A stretch of 64,000 bases of DNA, taken from contig CM077007.1 of assembly GCA_039090855.1 (NCBI GenBank), forward strand, positions 14,681,515 through 14,745,514. The letters run 5' to 3'. The position numbers were made by a program, and so were the translations under genes. This document shows positions 11,480 to 24,780 of the stretch, piece by piece. The DNA comes from Macrothele yani. Taxonomy: Eukaryota > Arthropoda > Arachnida > Araneae > Macrothelidae. The stretch's first letter is position 1. Each line of letters opens with the position of its first letter. The notes under the pieces are model-generated. The model worked only from the letters and a program-made list of their open reading frames with translations, did not search any database and was not told the DNA's origin.

Positions 11480-12525
11480 GCAGCTGAAGAAACCAGAAGT
11501 GGAAAGAGCCCTAAGAGGGAATTCACATGTAGGGAGCAAATTTCTTTTGTGAAAATACAGGGTGTCCGCATGAGAAATACTGCACAGTGTGCAAAGGGAT
11601 TGCGAGAAGCATGCGGTGTTAATGCATTGCCATATTCAACAGTGAGAAGGTAGGTTTTGGCATTTAAGAAGGGATATGAAGATGCTGATCATAGCTCTAG
11701 TGCTGGGAGACCTGTCGAATTCATCAATTGTTGAACTTTGACCGACGATGGACTTACAATATGGAATTGTCTTGTGAGGTACACATTTCTTCAAAGACAC
11801 ATGATACTGACACAGGATCTGGGAATGAGGAAAATCTCCAGCAGGTGGGTCCCTCACAATCTGTCGGACGTTCAAAAATGGCACTGATTTGCTATGGCTG
11901 AGATGCTTCTGAATCGTTATCAACTGGAAGGTGAAGCTTTCTTGAAGCGCATAGTCACAGTGGGTGAAACGTGGGGCCGTAGCTGCGAGCCGGAGCTGAA
12001 ACGTCAATCATCTGAGTAGCGACATCCAAGTTTCCCTCGAACGAAAAAATCTGCCAGTCTCCCAGTAACATCGAAGTGTTGCTTATTATTGCGTATGACT
12101 GGTATGGAGTCATTCTCACACATGAAACACTTAAAGAAAAGAATTCCTAGAACACCACTTATGACCTGCACTTCACTGCAAGAGACTTGAACTTCTAAAA
12201 GAACAGCCAATTTGTTGAATGGCTTTGGCATACAGCTAGTGTGGTAACAACACTACTGCAGAAATGGGGTTGAGAGATCCTTGCCATCTGCCCTGTTCAC
12301 CTGACATGTCTCCCTGCCATTTTGACTTCTTTAGGAAGCTAAAAGAACCTTTGAGAGGTCAAAGTTTCCCAACAAGAGACGCGATTCTAGCTGCAATAGT
12401 GGTCAATGCGCTCTATCCGTGAAAATGAATCTGCTGACGGAGTATGACCTTGCCGGGGATTTGGCAACAGGTGCTAAACATGGCAGGAAACTATTTTGGA
12501 GGGCCTATAAAAACATTGGTAAGTA
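11480..12525 (+). pseudogene. Mariner transposase, old remnant
   Basis: Plus-strand pieces in shifting frames read as a mariner transposase: HTH region EQISFVKIQGVRMRN, then AFKKGYEDADHSSSAGRP, DLGMRKISSRWVPHNLSD, the DDE start IVTVGETW (canonical VTGDETW, so the first catalytic acid is lost), ELKRQSSEWRHPSFPRTKK with a stop in place of W, and near 12300 SPDMSPCHFDFFRKLKEPLR with the third catalytic acid kept. Stops and frameshifts are frequent. The end, near 12510, still resembles the usual mariner C-terminus (NYFGG). It is older than the mariner at 9.5-10.4 kb and belongs to a different lineage. Confidence 0.8.
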
Positions 12526-12834
12526 CGCTCCACTTCATGCTTTTTTATTCATTAGTGATCAATAACTATGACATAGCCATTGTATTAGGAATAATTATCT
12601 AATTAATAACATCAAATATCTGCTCTTTATTTTATTTTATTCCAGATCATGTGATAATTCTTTAAACAGTAACTTAGTGTTTACAATTTTTGTAGAATGT
12701 TTTCTGTAAAACTGGAAATTTTGGCATTTCTAAGTCTGCTTTCATTAAAAAATAAAAATAATAAAACTTGAATTCATTCAGAGTACATTGCAGTTCTGTA
12801 TGGGAAAAAGAATAACTGTTGTAAGTGTTTAAAA

Positions 12835-12974
12835 CAGGGTGTCTACCAAATTTTGGAAATGCAGTTTCATGACCAATTAACAATTTCCATGACCATTTTA
12901 AAAAGTTCTCTGTGTGAGTGTATATGTGTATAAAGGCACTCTCTCTACCTATATATACAAGGACACGCTTTCTG

Positions 12975-13050
<76 letters not shown>

Positions 13051-13468
13051 CAGTTAACACCCCCTCCTTTTTTTTTTTTACAGAGCAAGTGCACCTGCCC
13101 TTCTGCTAGTAACAAAAATCTGACCTGTCATACTTTGCTACACATAAAAGTAAGTAGAAATACTTAACATTAGGCAACACAATTTAATTATACACCTTTC
13201 TTGCCAATTATACCAGGAAAATGTCATGCCTTCATAAATACAATAATTTAAATGGGGGAGGGCACAATAGCCCTTTTTGATACATGGTTCACTAGATGGA
13301 AACCACATTTACATCTCATATGGTCAGTGCACAGAGAAACAACACTTGGAATGTCATCAGAAAATAAACAATTACGAAAAATGAAAGAATTCATGACCCC
13401 AAAGCGAAATTAGTGACTTTTTCATGACTTTTCTGAATTCATGATTTTCGTGACCAGTAGACACCCTG
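12835..13468. mobile_element. MITE with cagggtgtctac TIRs
   Basis: The element starts with cagggtgtctac (12835) and ends with gtagacaccctg (13468), a perfect 12-bp terminal inverted repeat. Repeated strings such as catgacc recur next to both ends. The length is 634 bp and there is no transposase. A (CT)n-(TA)n microsatellite sits in the middle. Flanking sequence shares only taaaa, so the target duplication is unclear. The termini resemble those of non-autonomous hAT-like elements. Related end fragments occur near 14202 (aaggtgtccacag) and 25160 (tgtggacaccctg). Confidence 0.75.
12976..13052. repeat. (CT)n followed by (TA)n microsatellite
   Basis: An uninterrupted CT run of about 50 bp passes directly into a TA run of about 25 bp. 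The ER-repeat ORF on the minus strand comes from this repeat and is not a gene. Confidence 0.95.
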
Positions 13469-14589
13469 TAAAATGTAATATGATTTTTTTAATAATTAAT
13501 GTCTTTGAAACTTGCAAATGATAAAAAAAAAAATCATTGTTTCTAATTTATTTCTTCATTTCTCCACAATGCACGATTTCAGGAAAATAGTAGATACTAA
13601 TAACATATGATCTGTTCCTATTACATTACCTAAAAGCAGACGTGTCAACCTTCAAAATCTAAAAATCAGGAGATTTTTACAGCTCATAAAATCACACGAG
13701 TGCTATTTATTTATTTATTTTTTGGTCAATATTCAGACATAGGAACACTTTTCCAGTAGTAGTATAATTGGTACAAAGCACTTTTAATATTTAAAAAGTT
13801 ATTCTAAATGCAGACTGTATGTTCATATGCAAAATAAAAAGCATAGTGCAAGTAGTTGTCAACCAGAAACAATTAATAACATTAATAATTAATATAAGAT
13901 ATGTACTTACTTTTTGATACATTATTTCATCTTAATTAATTTTTATCCTTATTTAGTAAATGTATAGTAGTCAATTTAGCTCTCTTTAACAAAGATGTAC
14001 AAAAGTTTTGTTCAAAGAATTTTTCTTTCATTCTGGACTTAACTGTCAGCAGTTTTTCCAGTGTTGTAATACACAGTGTTAATCTAAAGTGTGTGTGTGT
14101 GTGTGTCTTTGTAACTAGCTAAACACTCCCTAGCATTCAGCATTGTTATTGGGGCAGTGTTAATACAGCAAGCATGACTTCTGATAACAAATCATACTTC
14201 AAGGTGTCCACAGAATTATCAAACCTGATTTCCTTGACCAAATATATAAGATATCCCTGACCTTACACAAATAGGTTTATTTGAGTTTTTCAACATATGT
14301 GCCATGATAATAAATAAAATTAAATTGGATAATCGAGAAACTTTAATTATTTAAAAGTGTTTCCGTTTGACGTTTTATAAAGTTTCCCAAATAACTGATT
14401 CATTTAATTTTTTTTTTTAATCGGCCTCCACCTTCCCCATAGCCGTCCAACTCACACCTTTTTAATTTTAAGTTTACTCTTTTCTTCATGGTTTTACATT
14501 TATTGAAGAAACACTCAAACAAACCCATACACAATATTCAGAACAGTTACTATAAAAATATTACAGTAGGAACACAGTCACTGCTTTTA
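13469..14589. other. AT-rich stretch, end scraps of DNA transposons
   Basis: A hAT-like end (cagacgtgtcaacc, 13639) and a remnant of the cagggtgtcc MITE family (about 14202) are visible. A short (GT)n lies near 14090. There is no coding sequence. The hAT-like end could be the 3' terminus of the hAT transposase at 16.1-18.35 kb, but no clean partner was found. Confidence 0.4.
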
Positions 14590-14591
14590 TA

Positions 14592-16113
14592 CACTGGCGT
14601 GCAAAAATTAAGTACGAGATGGTTTTTTGAATGCAACGTCGTGGAGAAGTGCTCCACATCGACTCAAATCATACCATAAGATCCCCAAGATGTAAGAATA
14701 TGGGACAAGTGAGCAAAACCGTCCAAACAAGGAATCCATAGGATACAAAGGCACTTTATTGAAAGAGTAGCTTCGAGCACAACTGGACAGAAGACAGAAA
14801 CGTCCATGTGACAGGCGGCTGCCAAGAAAAATCCAGTCTTTAGTAGGGGATATGATCACCCCTGACTGCTTAACAGGATTTACAATGTCTGTCCATGCCG
14901 AGGACGAGGTTGTCAAGAAGCTGTTGAGGTACATTCCTCTGGTAGCGACAATCGCAGCTGGCGGCTGGTGACGTGCTGCCAAGCGTCTCCCGAGAAAGTC
15001 CCACACGTGTTCGATTGGATTTAGGTCCGGGAACCATGCGGGCCAATCCATGCGTTGAATATCTTCACTCTCCAATAGCTCTGTGACAGTCACTGTACGA
15101 TGAGGTGTAGCATTGTCGTCCATGAAGAGGAACTCCGGACCCACAGCATCTCTAAACAAATGCACATGAGGCAGGAGAACCTCGGTACAATAGCGGACAC
15201 CAGTGACTGTACCTCCTTGGAAGATGTGGAGGTCAGTACGGCTACCAATCATGATATCGCCCCAAACGAGAACTCCGCCACCTCCAAACCGGTCCCTTTC
15301 GATGATGTTGGAGGTGTGATTGTGTATTCCCTGCTCTCTCCAGATGTGTATACATCTAGAATCGCTCGTCAGACTAAATTGGCTCTCATCCGTAAAGAGA
15401 ATTCGACCCCATTGCTGATATGTCCAGTTCTTGTGTTCCTGGCACCACAGAAACCGCCATCTCCGATAAGCAGGTGTTAATGGCACACACTATACTGGTC
15501 GTCGTGCAAATAGACCACCTTTGTGAATCCTCCTGGCCACAGTAAAACATGATAACGGACGTCCAGTTGGCTGTTGCGTGTGCCTTGCGATTTCTCCCAC
15601 TGTGTGCCGTCTGTCTCTTTTCGCCTGTAGGACAATACACTGGTCATCCGCCACTGTGGTTGCTCATGGATGACCACTGCTAAACTCTCAGACAGCTGTT
15701 TCTGTCGTTTGAAATGCTCTCCAAGCTCGTGAATCGATGCTGTGAGCGATCCTGAACACCTCGGCAACACTAGTCACACTTCAACCTTCCCAATGACGCG
15801 ACCTCGGGTAAAGTCATCCAGATGTAGTCTACTGGATTGCCTGTTGCCCATATCACATGATGGCAGCAACTCGACGTCGTTCAAACTGATGTACACTGTG
15901 CAGTAGCTTTCACCGAATTGCTGAGCGTACACCGCCTGTGTGCTTTATACCCTTTCGACACCCCCCCGTCATGCTGCATATATGCACATGCCCTACCGTA
16001 CCGGACCCTAGTCTATCTCCTGAGTAGTCTTACGGTCCGTTCTGCCTGCTCGTTCTGCTGTTATGCTGTTATGCTAATTTCTCCTCTTCGTACTTAATTT
16101 TTGCACACCAGTG
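14592..16113 (-). mobile_element. Tc1-like transposon with TIRs and TA duplication
   Basis: The ends read cactggcgtgcaaaaattaa (14592) and, inverted, cactggtgtgcaaaaattaa (16113), one mismatch over about 25 bp. TA flanks both sides (14590-14591, 16114-16115). The minus-strand transposase C-terminal half is open from 15486: FTDESQFSL, FMDDNATPHRT and WFPDLNPIEHVWDFLGRR, so the DD34E residues are present. The last 60 or so residues of that ORF run into the TIR region and are probably read-through. The N-terminal HTH half lies in two other frames (15770-15477 and 15640-15386), so the copy is inactive. It is the best preserved DNA transposon here, with 1522 bp between the TA pairs. Confidence 0.92.
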
Positions 16114-16115
16114 TA

Positions 16116-18350
16116 TTACACACCACTTTTCTCTTCCTTTTCCAATCTGAAATCTTCGCCTGCAATGCTGCTTCTTCCAACTCTAGTTCCTTCTGTACTC
16201 TTTGTCTTTTTCCCTTTAATTCCTTTATTTCATGATAAATTTTCTGTTTTCCTTCAGTTTTCTTTCTTCTTTGTTTTGAAGAACACTTTTTTTTTTTCAA
16301 GATAATCCTGATATCTTCGTCTGGAGGCTCTTTCAGAAAGAAGAAGCTTTCTATTGATGGCAATGTGTTCTACTTCTCCCACACTTTTAATGGCATCAAA
16401 AACTGTTCTCTGACAAATCAGGGATTCTTCCAGGAGATTTTCCACAAGAAGAGACTTATTGACAGAAAATCCACCTTCCACTGAAGCATTTCCATGAGAC
16501 ATAATGAGACAAATTTTTATTACATCCCAAAGTTTCACCAAATTGTTTTTGGTTGTCAAGTGGAGCACTGTAAAATTTGCCTAATCCAATGGAATCATTA
16601 TGACTGTCAAAAAATTCATCAAACCGAGACTTTACGCAGATTGAGCTTCTACACACAATGAAGCGTACTGTTTATTAGCTTTTTCAGCACAGTCATCTGA
16701 AATCCTGTTTGCACTAAGTAAAACTTCGAGCACAATTTCCACTCTCTTCTTGACTAGACTCGGCTTGCACTATAATATTTGGGTCCAAACAAGTTACCCC
16801 ACGGACAAACTTAAATTTTAGTGGGCTTTTCTCACGAAGTTTTTCAATCGTACTGGTCACAAGTTTCCTAAATTCAAGCTTAAACTCTAATTTCTCCCTT
16901 TCTGAGCACTTCACTTCTTTTAATAGCTTTTTAGCACTAAATCCAATATCAACTTTCTCAATTGAGAGAAGATTTTCACTTTTTGATACATCTAAAGTTA
17001 ACAGTTTTGAGACACTATCAGCTTCACTTAATTTGTCAGGCTTCAAGCTTCATGCCATCAAATTTTTCATCAGATCCAGCAAATCACTGTGTAAGAAAGA
17101 AATTAAAAGGCTTTGGGCTCTGGAACCTTCTCAAAAAAGATTCACTCTAAAGCTATAGTCCTAAATGCAGCCAATTTGCATTTCAAGAGTGGACTTTTCA
17201 TGAATTCTGCAAGAAACATGTGCTGTTTGCTGGAAACCGATAATTCTTGAACATATTTCTTGATATGATCATAGACAACCAATGCCCTAGTCAAATAATT
17301 AACATTTTCCAACCACCTTACAGTGCGAAATTTCAAAAGGAAAATCTTTACATCCAGTAATCATAGTATAATTTGCACGGCAAGCAGGACTATCTTTTAA
17401 AAGGTAGTACAAGTTACGCAGAAAATGATGTATATCCCATTTCACTGCTTCAAGTCCAGTTTTCATAGCTCCATGACCACGTGAAGACCACATACTCTAA
17501 TGTCAACTAATAATTTACCATCTGGATTTTCAGTTCTAAGTTTATCTTTCAGCTTTTGAAGAAAGCTGAGATTAACGTTAGGTCCATCCATTGACACTTG
17601 TAGCATGTTATCCAAGGGAAGAGGTGCACTTTTAATGAATTTCTCTAAAAGGTCAGTAGCTGTTGTTGCTCGTCCAAAAAACACACTACTTAAGTATCTA
17701 GTGGAAACTTTTTGCAGATTGACATCCCAATAACGAACAAACCGATCCATTTGCCCATGTTGAGCAATTTTGTTTAGAGATTCATCAAAACAAATTACAA
17801 AGTCAGTGCACTACTTCAGTTTGCCCATTAAACACTTTTTGAAATGTGGTGCCAATCCATGGTTTATCACATAAGATGCTTTGCTTTTGCCTAAAGTAAA
17901 TTTTGAAGCTATCGCACTGTCAGGAAAAATTAACTGAAATGTTTTGTTAATCTGTGTACAAGAGTTCAGAGACATTCGCTTGGACAACACTTCCATGGCC
18001 CATATTATTTCCAACTTTGTTACATCATCTTTCACTACATAAGCATTAAGGTCACTGGGCTTCACATCATCTTTCACAACATAAGTATTTGAGTCATTAG
18101 ACTTAATATTTTCTAGAAGTACTGATTCCACATTTCCTGAGCTTGTTGATGGCAAGAGTTCATTATTACAAAGAGTTCTTTTTCACAGAAGAAGTGAAAG
18201 AAGCAAGACTGGGCTGAGACATTTTAGCACGGATGTTTTTCAAATGATTAGGGCCATTTCCGTGGCTGGAGACTGCCCGACGCCCCATGTTGCTAAGCTT
18301 GAAAGTTTTAGAGCACACTTTACAAAATGCTGATTAATTGTCGCCGTTCA
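16116..18350 (-). pseudogene. hAT transposase, decayed (zinc finger to dimerisation domain)
   Basis: Read on the minus strand, the order is that of a hAT transposase. A zinc finger lies at about 18345-18230 (FCKVCSKTFKLSNMG, then a His pair). Next come KFTLGKSKASYVINHGLAPHF, a catalytic-domain region (LDNMLQVSMDGPNVNLSFLQ; VCGLHVV, GLEAVKWDIHHFLRNLYYLL), TVRWLENVN, and near 16470 the C-terminal dimerisation signature HGNASVEGGFSVNKSLLVEN (usual form HxNASxERxFS). A coiled, charged tail (KELELEEAALQAKISDWKRK) follows. At least eight frame breaks are present. The Tc1 element directly adjoins its 3' end. It may be a former transposon rather than a domesticated gene. Confidence 0.8.
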
Positions 18351-20130
18351 CAGCAGCTAACCAACCAGAAAACTCAGGATTTAATTGTTCGTCCAACCAG
18401 AGCTCCACAAATGCGGTCGCCAGGTCGGCAACAAAAAACAAAATATTTCGGCTGGCGACTATGTTTTCAGCAGTTTCAATTAGAACAGTTACTATTATTT
18501 TTTGTAATGTAATGAAGCAAATTTTGGAATGGTTGTATTTTTATCTTTTACGGAAATCAGCAAACAGCTGTGTGCGTACGGCCACACAAACTGCAGTCTC
18601 TCTCCTATCTGCCTATCCTCCACCACACATCACGTGACCGGTGGGAAAGGATGGCTCCTCGTGGTGCTCTCTGTCGCGATCCAGGAAGGGTAGAAGTCCT
18701 AGAATCCTTTGCGCTAAACGAATCTTAACTGGGAAGCATGCTTGCTGGCTGCTATGCGGCATAACACACAATATTTGTAATAAAGGAGCTTTCTTGACCT
18801 ACTTAACAGATTAACGAAACAACTGCATTAAGAGAGTTCGATATGAAAATAAATCGTATAGATTCTCTTTTCTTTGTTTACTGTAAAGAAAAAGTGTTTT
18901 ACTGATTACGTAATTCCGTATAAAAACGTAATAACTTTGCTTTTATCACTTTAATTTCTGAGTGCATGATATTTTTGTAAACAACTCCATACTTTTTTTG
19001 TGCACTGTTAAAGTAAACCAAAGCTCTCCATCTTCCGAAGTGGGATATCATCAAAACTTGTGTCATTGCTTTGTTTCGAGTTAAGAGTTTCGGCTGTAAC
19101 GACATAGCCTCAGTCCACTACGCGAAGTGCAGGTGGCCATCTCGGAACCCATTGTTCTTTTTTTTTTTTTTACCTTGGAGAGAGCGGGGATTGGGGCATG
19201 GAATGGCAAGGTAAAAGGGCATTTTTTTTTTAATCATAGAGAAGTGCACGATCCTGATTTGTCTTACTTCATGCAACTATACATTTCTTGCATTACCTGA
19301 CGCTAGCACCCTTAACACTTCAAAGGGAGCACGAGCTACATGGGTTTTTTTTCAAAAAGTAAATTTATGATGGTAAGATTACATAAACAACAACTGTTGA
19401 TTTCTGGAACTCTTTTCCAGAGGTTGGAGTCTTGTTATATAATTATACAGCTCTGTATATATGTGTGTGTGTTAATTATTTATTAGAAAAAGCTAAAAAT
19501 GCTTTTCTTCGTAATTTATTGACTCATAAAAATTTACTTTTGCACCATATTATTTTCTTGATTTTTTAAATATCTTCTAGATGTTTTAAAGCAGTTTTCT
19601 AGATTTTTGCTAAAATTAGTTGGCAGGTATGCAATTAGGAAATTCACTTCCTCCATCAACTCTATTATTTTCAGCACCCACACTTATGCTAAAAAAGCAA
19701 GCAGATCTTTGAAGTTGAATGGTTGTTTCATTTTTTTGCGTAAGACATCGTTGTAATACAGAAGAAGGAACAAGAGATTGAGAGTGTTGTCATTCTTTGG
19801 GGTCACCTCCCTCCCCGTCACAGGTGTGCCATCTTTTGTCCCACTGGACTTCGGGTACCAATACCCATGACTGTGAGGGTTACAGGTGTGCTATCTTTGT
19901 CTCACTGGACTTTGGGCTCCGTGCTGCTTATGGAGAAGCACGTGCTACTTGGCTGTTCTGATGCTTTGGAAGGATTCCGACAGTTATAATAAAAATTTAT
20001 AACCAGCTTCATGCGACGTAAAAAATATTTGATGCTATTTGCTTCAAATCAAAAGTGCTTGACTTCCTAAGCTCACTTCGAGGCACAGTTCTTTTATTCA
20101 AGTTGTTTTTATGATGGAAAAAAAGTCTAC
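18351..20130. other. Non-repeat-like stretch with a CpG-richer patch
   Basis: CpGs are denser than elsewhere at about 18540-18780 (cacgtgaccggtg, tcgcgatcc). This may be the 5' end of the adjoining hAT element or a promoter. The minus ORF at 19105-18899 begins with MSLQPKLLTRNKAMTQVL and lacks acidic residues for almost 50 codons, like a mitochondrial presequence. No good donor in the right phase links it to the ATP synthase exon, so it is not called. A repeated phrase, gtgtgccatctttNtc...ctggact, occurs at about 19825 and 19885. Confidence 0.35.
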
Positions 20131-20139
20131 TTTCATTTT

Positions 20140-22210
20140 TTCAGAAGCGACCGCCATTTGGAACTCCGCAAATTGATGACAAAGGCCAAACTGAACAAGT
20201 GTCTCAGAAAACAAACTTGAATTGCCTCAAAAGACTACAAGTGAAAATAAGTAGGATGACAAGAGAAAATTTCAGAAAAAATGGTGTGAAGAATTTCCAT
20301 GGTTAGTGTTTGAAAACGACAAAGCTTCATGCAAAATATGCTCAAATTATCCCAATATTTCAGATAAAAACTCAAAATTTGTTCATGATTTCAAGTGGCC
20401 TTTTAAAATTGAGACTTTCAAGATGCACCAGCTATCAAAAATGCACAGAAACTGCATTGAGCATGATCTTGCTGTAGAAAAACCAGAGTGTACACCATTA
20501 GCAGTGTGTCACAAAAAGATGGATGAAAAAATGTTTAACCATCTTGAAAAGCTCTTCAACACTGCATATTATGTGGCAAAATATAATAAGCCATTTACAG
20601 ATTTTTCAAATCTGATTGTGTTATTAAATAAATTTGATGTAAATGTGAGTCTTCAACAATATCAGAATGGTATGAGGTGTAAGAGTTCATATCACATATT
20701 GCAGATGAGGTTAGGCAAGAACTATTTGCAGTTAAACAGTGTAACCATGCAACTATCCTTCTTGATGCATCAACTGATAAGTCCACAGTAGAAGAGTTAC
20801 TTATTTATATTCGCTATGTCAAAGATAAGAAAAAGAAAAAAGTGTTCCTGTCAGTAGTACCTTTTAGTCATCTACTGCTGAAGGGTTACTACAAGGTCTT
20901 GGATGAAGAAATGAGAAATTTAGGAATTGGTTGGTTAGAAGAACAGTGGTTGGGGACTTGATACAGACAGCATGGCAAATATGATTGGGAAAGAAAATGG
21001 ATTAACCACAAAAATATTGAGAAACATCCCAGATGTTGTTTCCCAACACTGTGTTGCTCATAAATTAAATTTGAGTGTTCTGAGCTCAATAAAAAATGTA
21101 AAATATCTAGATGAATTAGATACTGTTTTCAAAAAACTGTTCAAGTTTTACCGGAACTTGCCTAAACAAATGGGACAGTTAAACAGTATTGCTAAAATTC
21201 TGGAGTCAAAGCTTCTGAAATTTCAGTATCTACACAAGGTTCAGTGGGTTTCAAGCAAAGTTGGTGCTCTTACTGCATTAGTAAGGAATTGTAATGTAGT
21301 TATAGCTCATTTAGAAGATGTATCAAATGAGAAGGGGGATGATGCTGCTGTAGCCAGAGGAATTGTAAAAAAAAAAAAAATGAAAAGTTTCAGATTTGTT
21401 GCAATGCTGCACTTTTTACTGGATTTTTTTTTTAATATTTAAAGAAGTTTCATTAATTTTTCAAAAAGAGCAGTTACTTTTAAGCCAAGTTGAGCTACAC
21501 ATTAAAAGATCACTAAATGAACTTAAGAACTTGGAATCTAGGCCTGCCTCATATGAAAGCCAATTCACAAATGTGACAACCATTAGTGGAAACTACTTGG
21601 GCATTCAACTTACAAACATTGACAGTAAAAGCTTTGAGGCAGAAAAGAACAAAATGATCAACGATGGGATAAGGTACTTTCAGGAACGATTTTTAGAGTC
21701 TGAGACTACTTTACAAAAAGCTTCTTCAGTGTTTGACACCTTTGCCTGGCAAGAAGAAAACCTGGAAGATTTTGGAAAAAGTGAAATTGAAGTTCTTGCC
21801 AAGCACTTTCAAAGACATCTTTCCTCCCATAATGAAAGCTCATGGGAAACTAAAATGAAGTCTCTAATGAGTGAGTGGTATGAAATTAAAGTTTTATGGC
21901 GAGGTTCGCAGATTTACTCCAAAAAACATGATCTAACCAAGAGATATTTCCAGTTCTTGGCCACTTACTGGAAATTGTTGCAGTTCTACCAACATGTACT
22001 GCATCATATGAACATGGTTTCAGTCACATGAACTTGATAAAAACAAACAACAGAACATCCATGGAAGCATCAACTTTGAATGATCTCATGATGATTCACT
22101 TGAATGGCCCTCCACTTAAAGACTATAAACCACAGAAAGCTATTGATAGGTGGTTCTTTGGATCCAAAAAATCTAGACACACACAAGGACAATATGCCAG
22201 TAATTAAGAA
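20140..22210 (+). pseudogene. hAT transposase, ZNF862-like, decayed
   Basis: An acceptor-like ttttttcag at 20144 precedes the coding-like stretch. The protein reads KWCEEFPWLVFENDKASCKI, C-x2-C and His residues (TTF-type zinc finger, FKMHQLSKMHRNC), then a DUF4371-like region, HCVAHKLNLSVLSSIKNVKY, KVQWVSSKVGALTALVRN, and near 22000 YEHGFSHMNLIKTNNRTS in the hAT dimerisation position, ending IDRWFFGSKKSRH. Frameshifts lie near 20300, 20790, 20960 and 21440 and near 22020. The layout matches hAT-derived ZNF862-type proteins. The broken frame argues for a dead transposon. TIRs were not identified. Confidence 0.8.
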
Positions 22211-22259
22211 GCAAAAATTAGGAAACACAGAATTTGAAGAACTACATCAGAAATAGAAT

Positions 22260-24780
22260 GTTAAGAGAAATTATTTTTTCCCCTAGTGGGATGTCCTTTA
22301 TAAGGCATACTACTACTGCACAAACATTTGAGAATGTGTTAATGTGATTTTCATTTACAGTTTCTTGAACCTTGATTATGCGACATAAATTCTTGTTGAT
22401 ATTTTTTCAAAATCCCTATTAACTGTGTACATTTGAAGTTACCAAATGCAACATCTGAATTCACCATCCATATTACTATATTAGCGATTACTCTTTCTCA
22501 GTTAACAAAATTCAAGAGACGAGACTAGGCCACCACCCCAGTTTTTCTTGCAGAATTGTATTCAATCCTGATTAGTATAAAGTACTTTTTTAGTTAATGT
22601 GAGAATATGAAAAGTGTAACTTTGGACACAAACATTTTAACTTATGTATATTGTTGTACAATTCCTTATTAATATTTATTAAACATGTTGGAAACATTCT
22701 GTGATCTCTTACTGAAATAGTACAGTCTACTTGCAACACTCCTAGCTATTACTCCCCACCAAAATTTACTGTGCCCAGCTAACTATCTCGGTAATCTGTC
22801 TCTCTCTGGATTCGAACCCACGACTAGGACGTTAAGTGCAGTGGACAGATTTTGAAATAATCTTACAAAAACAAATAACAATTCATACACAAATTACTCT
22901 GCTAAACCCCTTTTATATCATTCAATAATTTTAGTACCAATACAAATCAATTATTTCAGAACATTAAACTGAAGTTAAATTCCAACATACTGTAAATGTT
23001 CACTCTGTTTGCTTCAATTATTTTATCAAACAAAACAGGCAATACAATTCCAATAACACCAAATATTTAAACCCCATTAATTATTAGCTTGTCATTTCTT
23101 GAGACAACATTCAAGATTAAAGCACAAAAACACCCCAAAGCAAAAGAATATCAACTCTGGGCATGAAAACACTATTAATTTGAAACTTCCAAAAATACAA
23201 CATGCAAAAAACACCCCATGAGAATACACTAATTTCAAATAACTTTCAATTATTCTACAGCCCTATGTAAACTTTGCCAGCAACTATTAATTATACAAAG
23301 GAAAAAAAAAAAAAAAAAAAAAGAACTATTACACTCACGTACTGGGATCTAATGATATTCCTCTGACGGGCTCAGCCCACACACAACAGGCCAAATGAGA
23401 AGAAAAGTCCCACACAATCTCCATGCTCTCTCGACAATGAAAAATACGCGACGACTTTTACGGCTTCTGACTCTCAAGATCAATCAGGTAGAGGTTCCAA
23501 ATCCTGGCAGAATGGCAAAATGGAAGCAACTTCACTACTTCTGATACTCAAGATCAATCAGGTAGAGGTTCCGAATCCTGGCAGCATAGCAGAACGGAAA
23601 CAACTTCACTAGCAGAATGCACAGCAACTTCGCTACTTCAGAGACTCAAGAACAATCAGGTAAAGGTTCTGAGTCCTGGCAGAACGGAAAAACAACTTCT
23701 GCCCCTGCATGCTACACGCAGAGCAAATGTGCAACGATCCCATAAAAAAGGAACCAGCAGCCACGAGAAACAAAAAATCACCAATATATATTGCCAAGAG
23801 ATCCTGAGCTCCAATCAAGCCACTGCACTACGAGGCGTCAGCTCCGGTACATTTTTGCATATAAGAATCTTTCACTCTCAGATTCTCAATCATAACTCAC
23901 TTAATAAATTCTAATTTATACAAATAAAATATACAACAATTTCCTTTACATAATAAACAATTTATACAACCATAATTTCTAACTTCAGTACATGAGCGAC
24001 TACAAATTTTCTAATGACGTAAGTAACTACAAATTTTCTAATGACGTAATTTCTATCCCAACGACTCCAGGCCATGACACCAGGATTAATCCACCAAGAC
24101 GTCACATACTTTATATAATTTCTGATTTTCACTTAAATAAATGTATGTAATTTATGTAAAAGCATATACAGTAACTTATACTTGTAACTAGAAGTCCACA
24201 AATATGTTTGCCATTGGGAACTATAGTTTCAGCAGTTTTATTAGTATATCTTTTCAGCCATGCAATGAGCTACAGCTAAAAAAAATCTGTGCTATTGATC
24301 TATAACAAATACTCAGTCTGTGAAAAAATAACTTCATGTTTGTGCAATTTTTACTTCCATCAGATATTTTTCAATAATGCTTTCGGGAATCTAAAGAAAA
24401 TGCTGCAGGTGTTTCATGTCTGCACCCTAGACCTGTTCCTTTTGTATTTTACAAAAGGGACTGAAAATAAATAAATTCTGCAAAATGATTTTTGTAAAAC
24501 TTTTTTGGATATGTTTGTCACAGTCAAAAACAAGGGGGGGGGGGCCCTGGAACTAACAATTATTTCTGGAGGTATGAAAGTTAAGCTTAGTCCTGCACTA
24601 TTTATGCTGGAAGAAGTGCATGAACAGTGATTCTGTTGGGGGGGGGGGGGTCAAATATGTTCTGTACTTGAAAAAAATGGGGGGAGGGACTTTTGCTGGC
24701 CACTGAAAACTTTTGCTAGCTACCAGTTTTTTTTTCAATTTGTGGAAGCCTGCGTCCAACCATTGTTCATTAAACACACA
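22260..24780. other. AT-rich stretch with a short minisatellite
   Basis: No transposase or host exon recognised. A fragment near 22810, ggattcgaacccacgac, resembles the B box of a tRNA-derived repeat in antisense. G-runs occur near 24530 and 24640. The minisatellite is listed separately. Confidence 0.4.
23460..23690. repeat. 74-bp minisatellite, three units
   Basis: The phrase ctcaagatcaatcaggtaga recurs at 23473 and 23547, and in diverged form at 23645, each followed by ggttc(c/t)NaNtcctggca. The spacing is 74 and then 98 bp. Confidence 0.8.

Noticed and set aside
11561..11575. cagggtgtccgcatg as a MITE end
   Set aside because: It lies in the mariner coding region (IQGVRMRN) and has no inverted partner.
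12674..13060. ORF with an (ER)n stretch
   Set aside because: The repeat comes from translation of the CT/TA microsatellite.
18899..19105. First exon (transit peptide) of ATP synthase subunit b
   Set aside because: The start is basic and lacks acidic residues, but no donor in the phase needed by the exon at 10.6-10.8 kb was found, and the area may belong to the adjoining hAT element.
13639..19635. One large hAT element enclosing the Tc1 element
   Set aside because: End words cagacgtgtcaac and, inverted, catacctgccaac agree only partly and no target duplication was seen, so the boundaries are not claimed.
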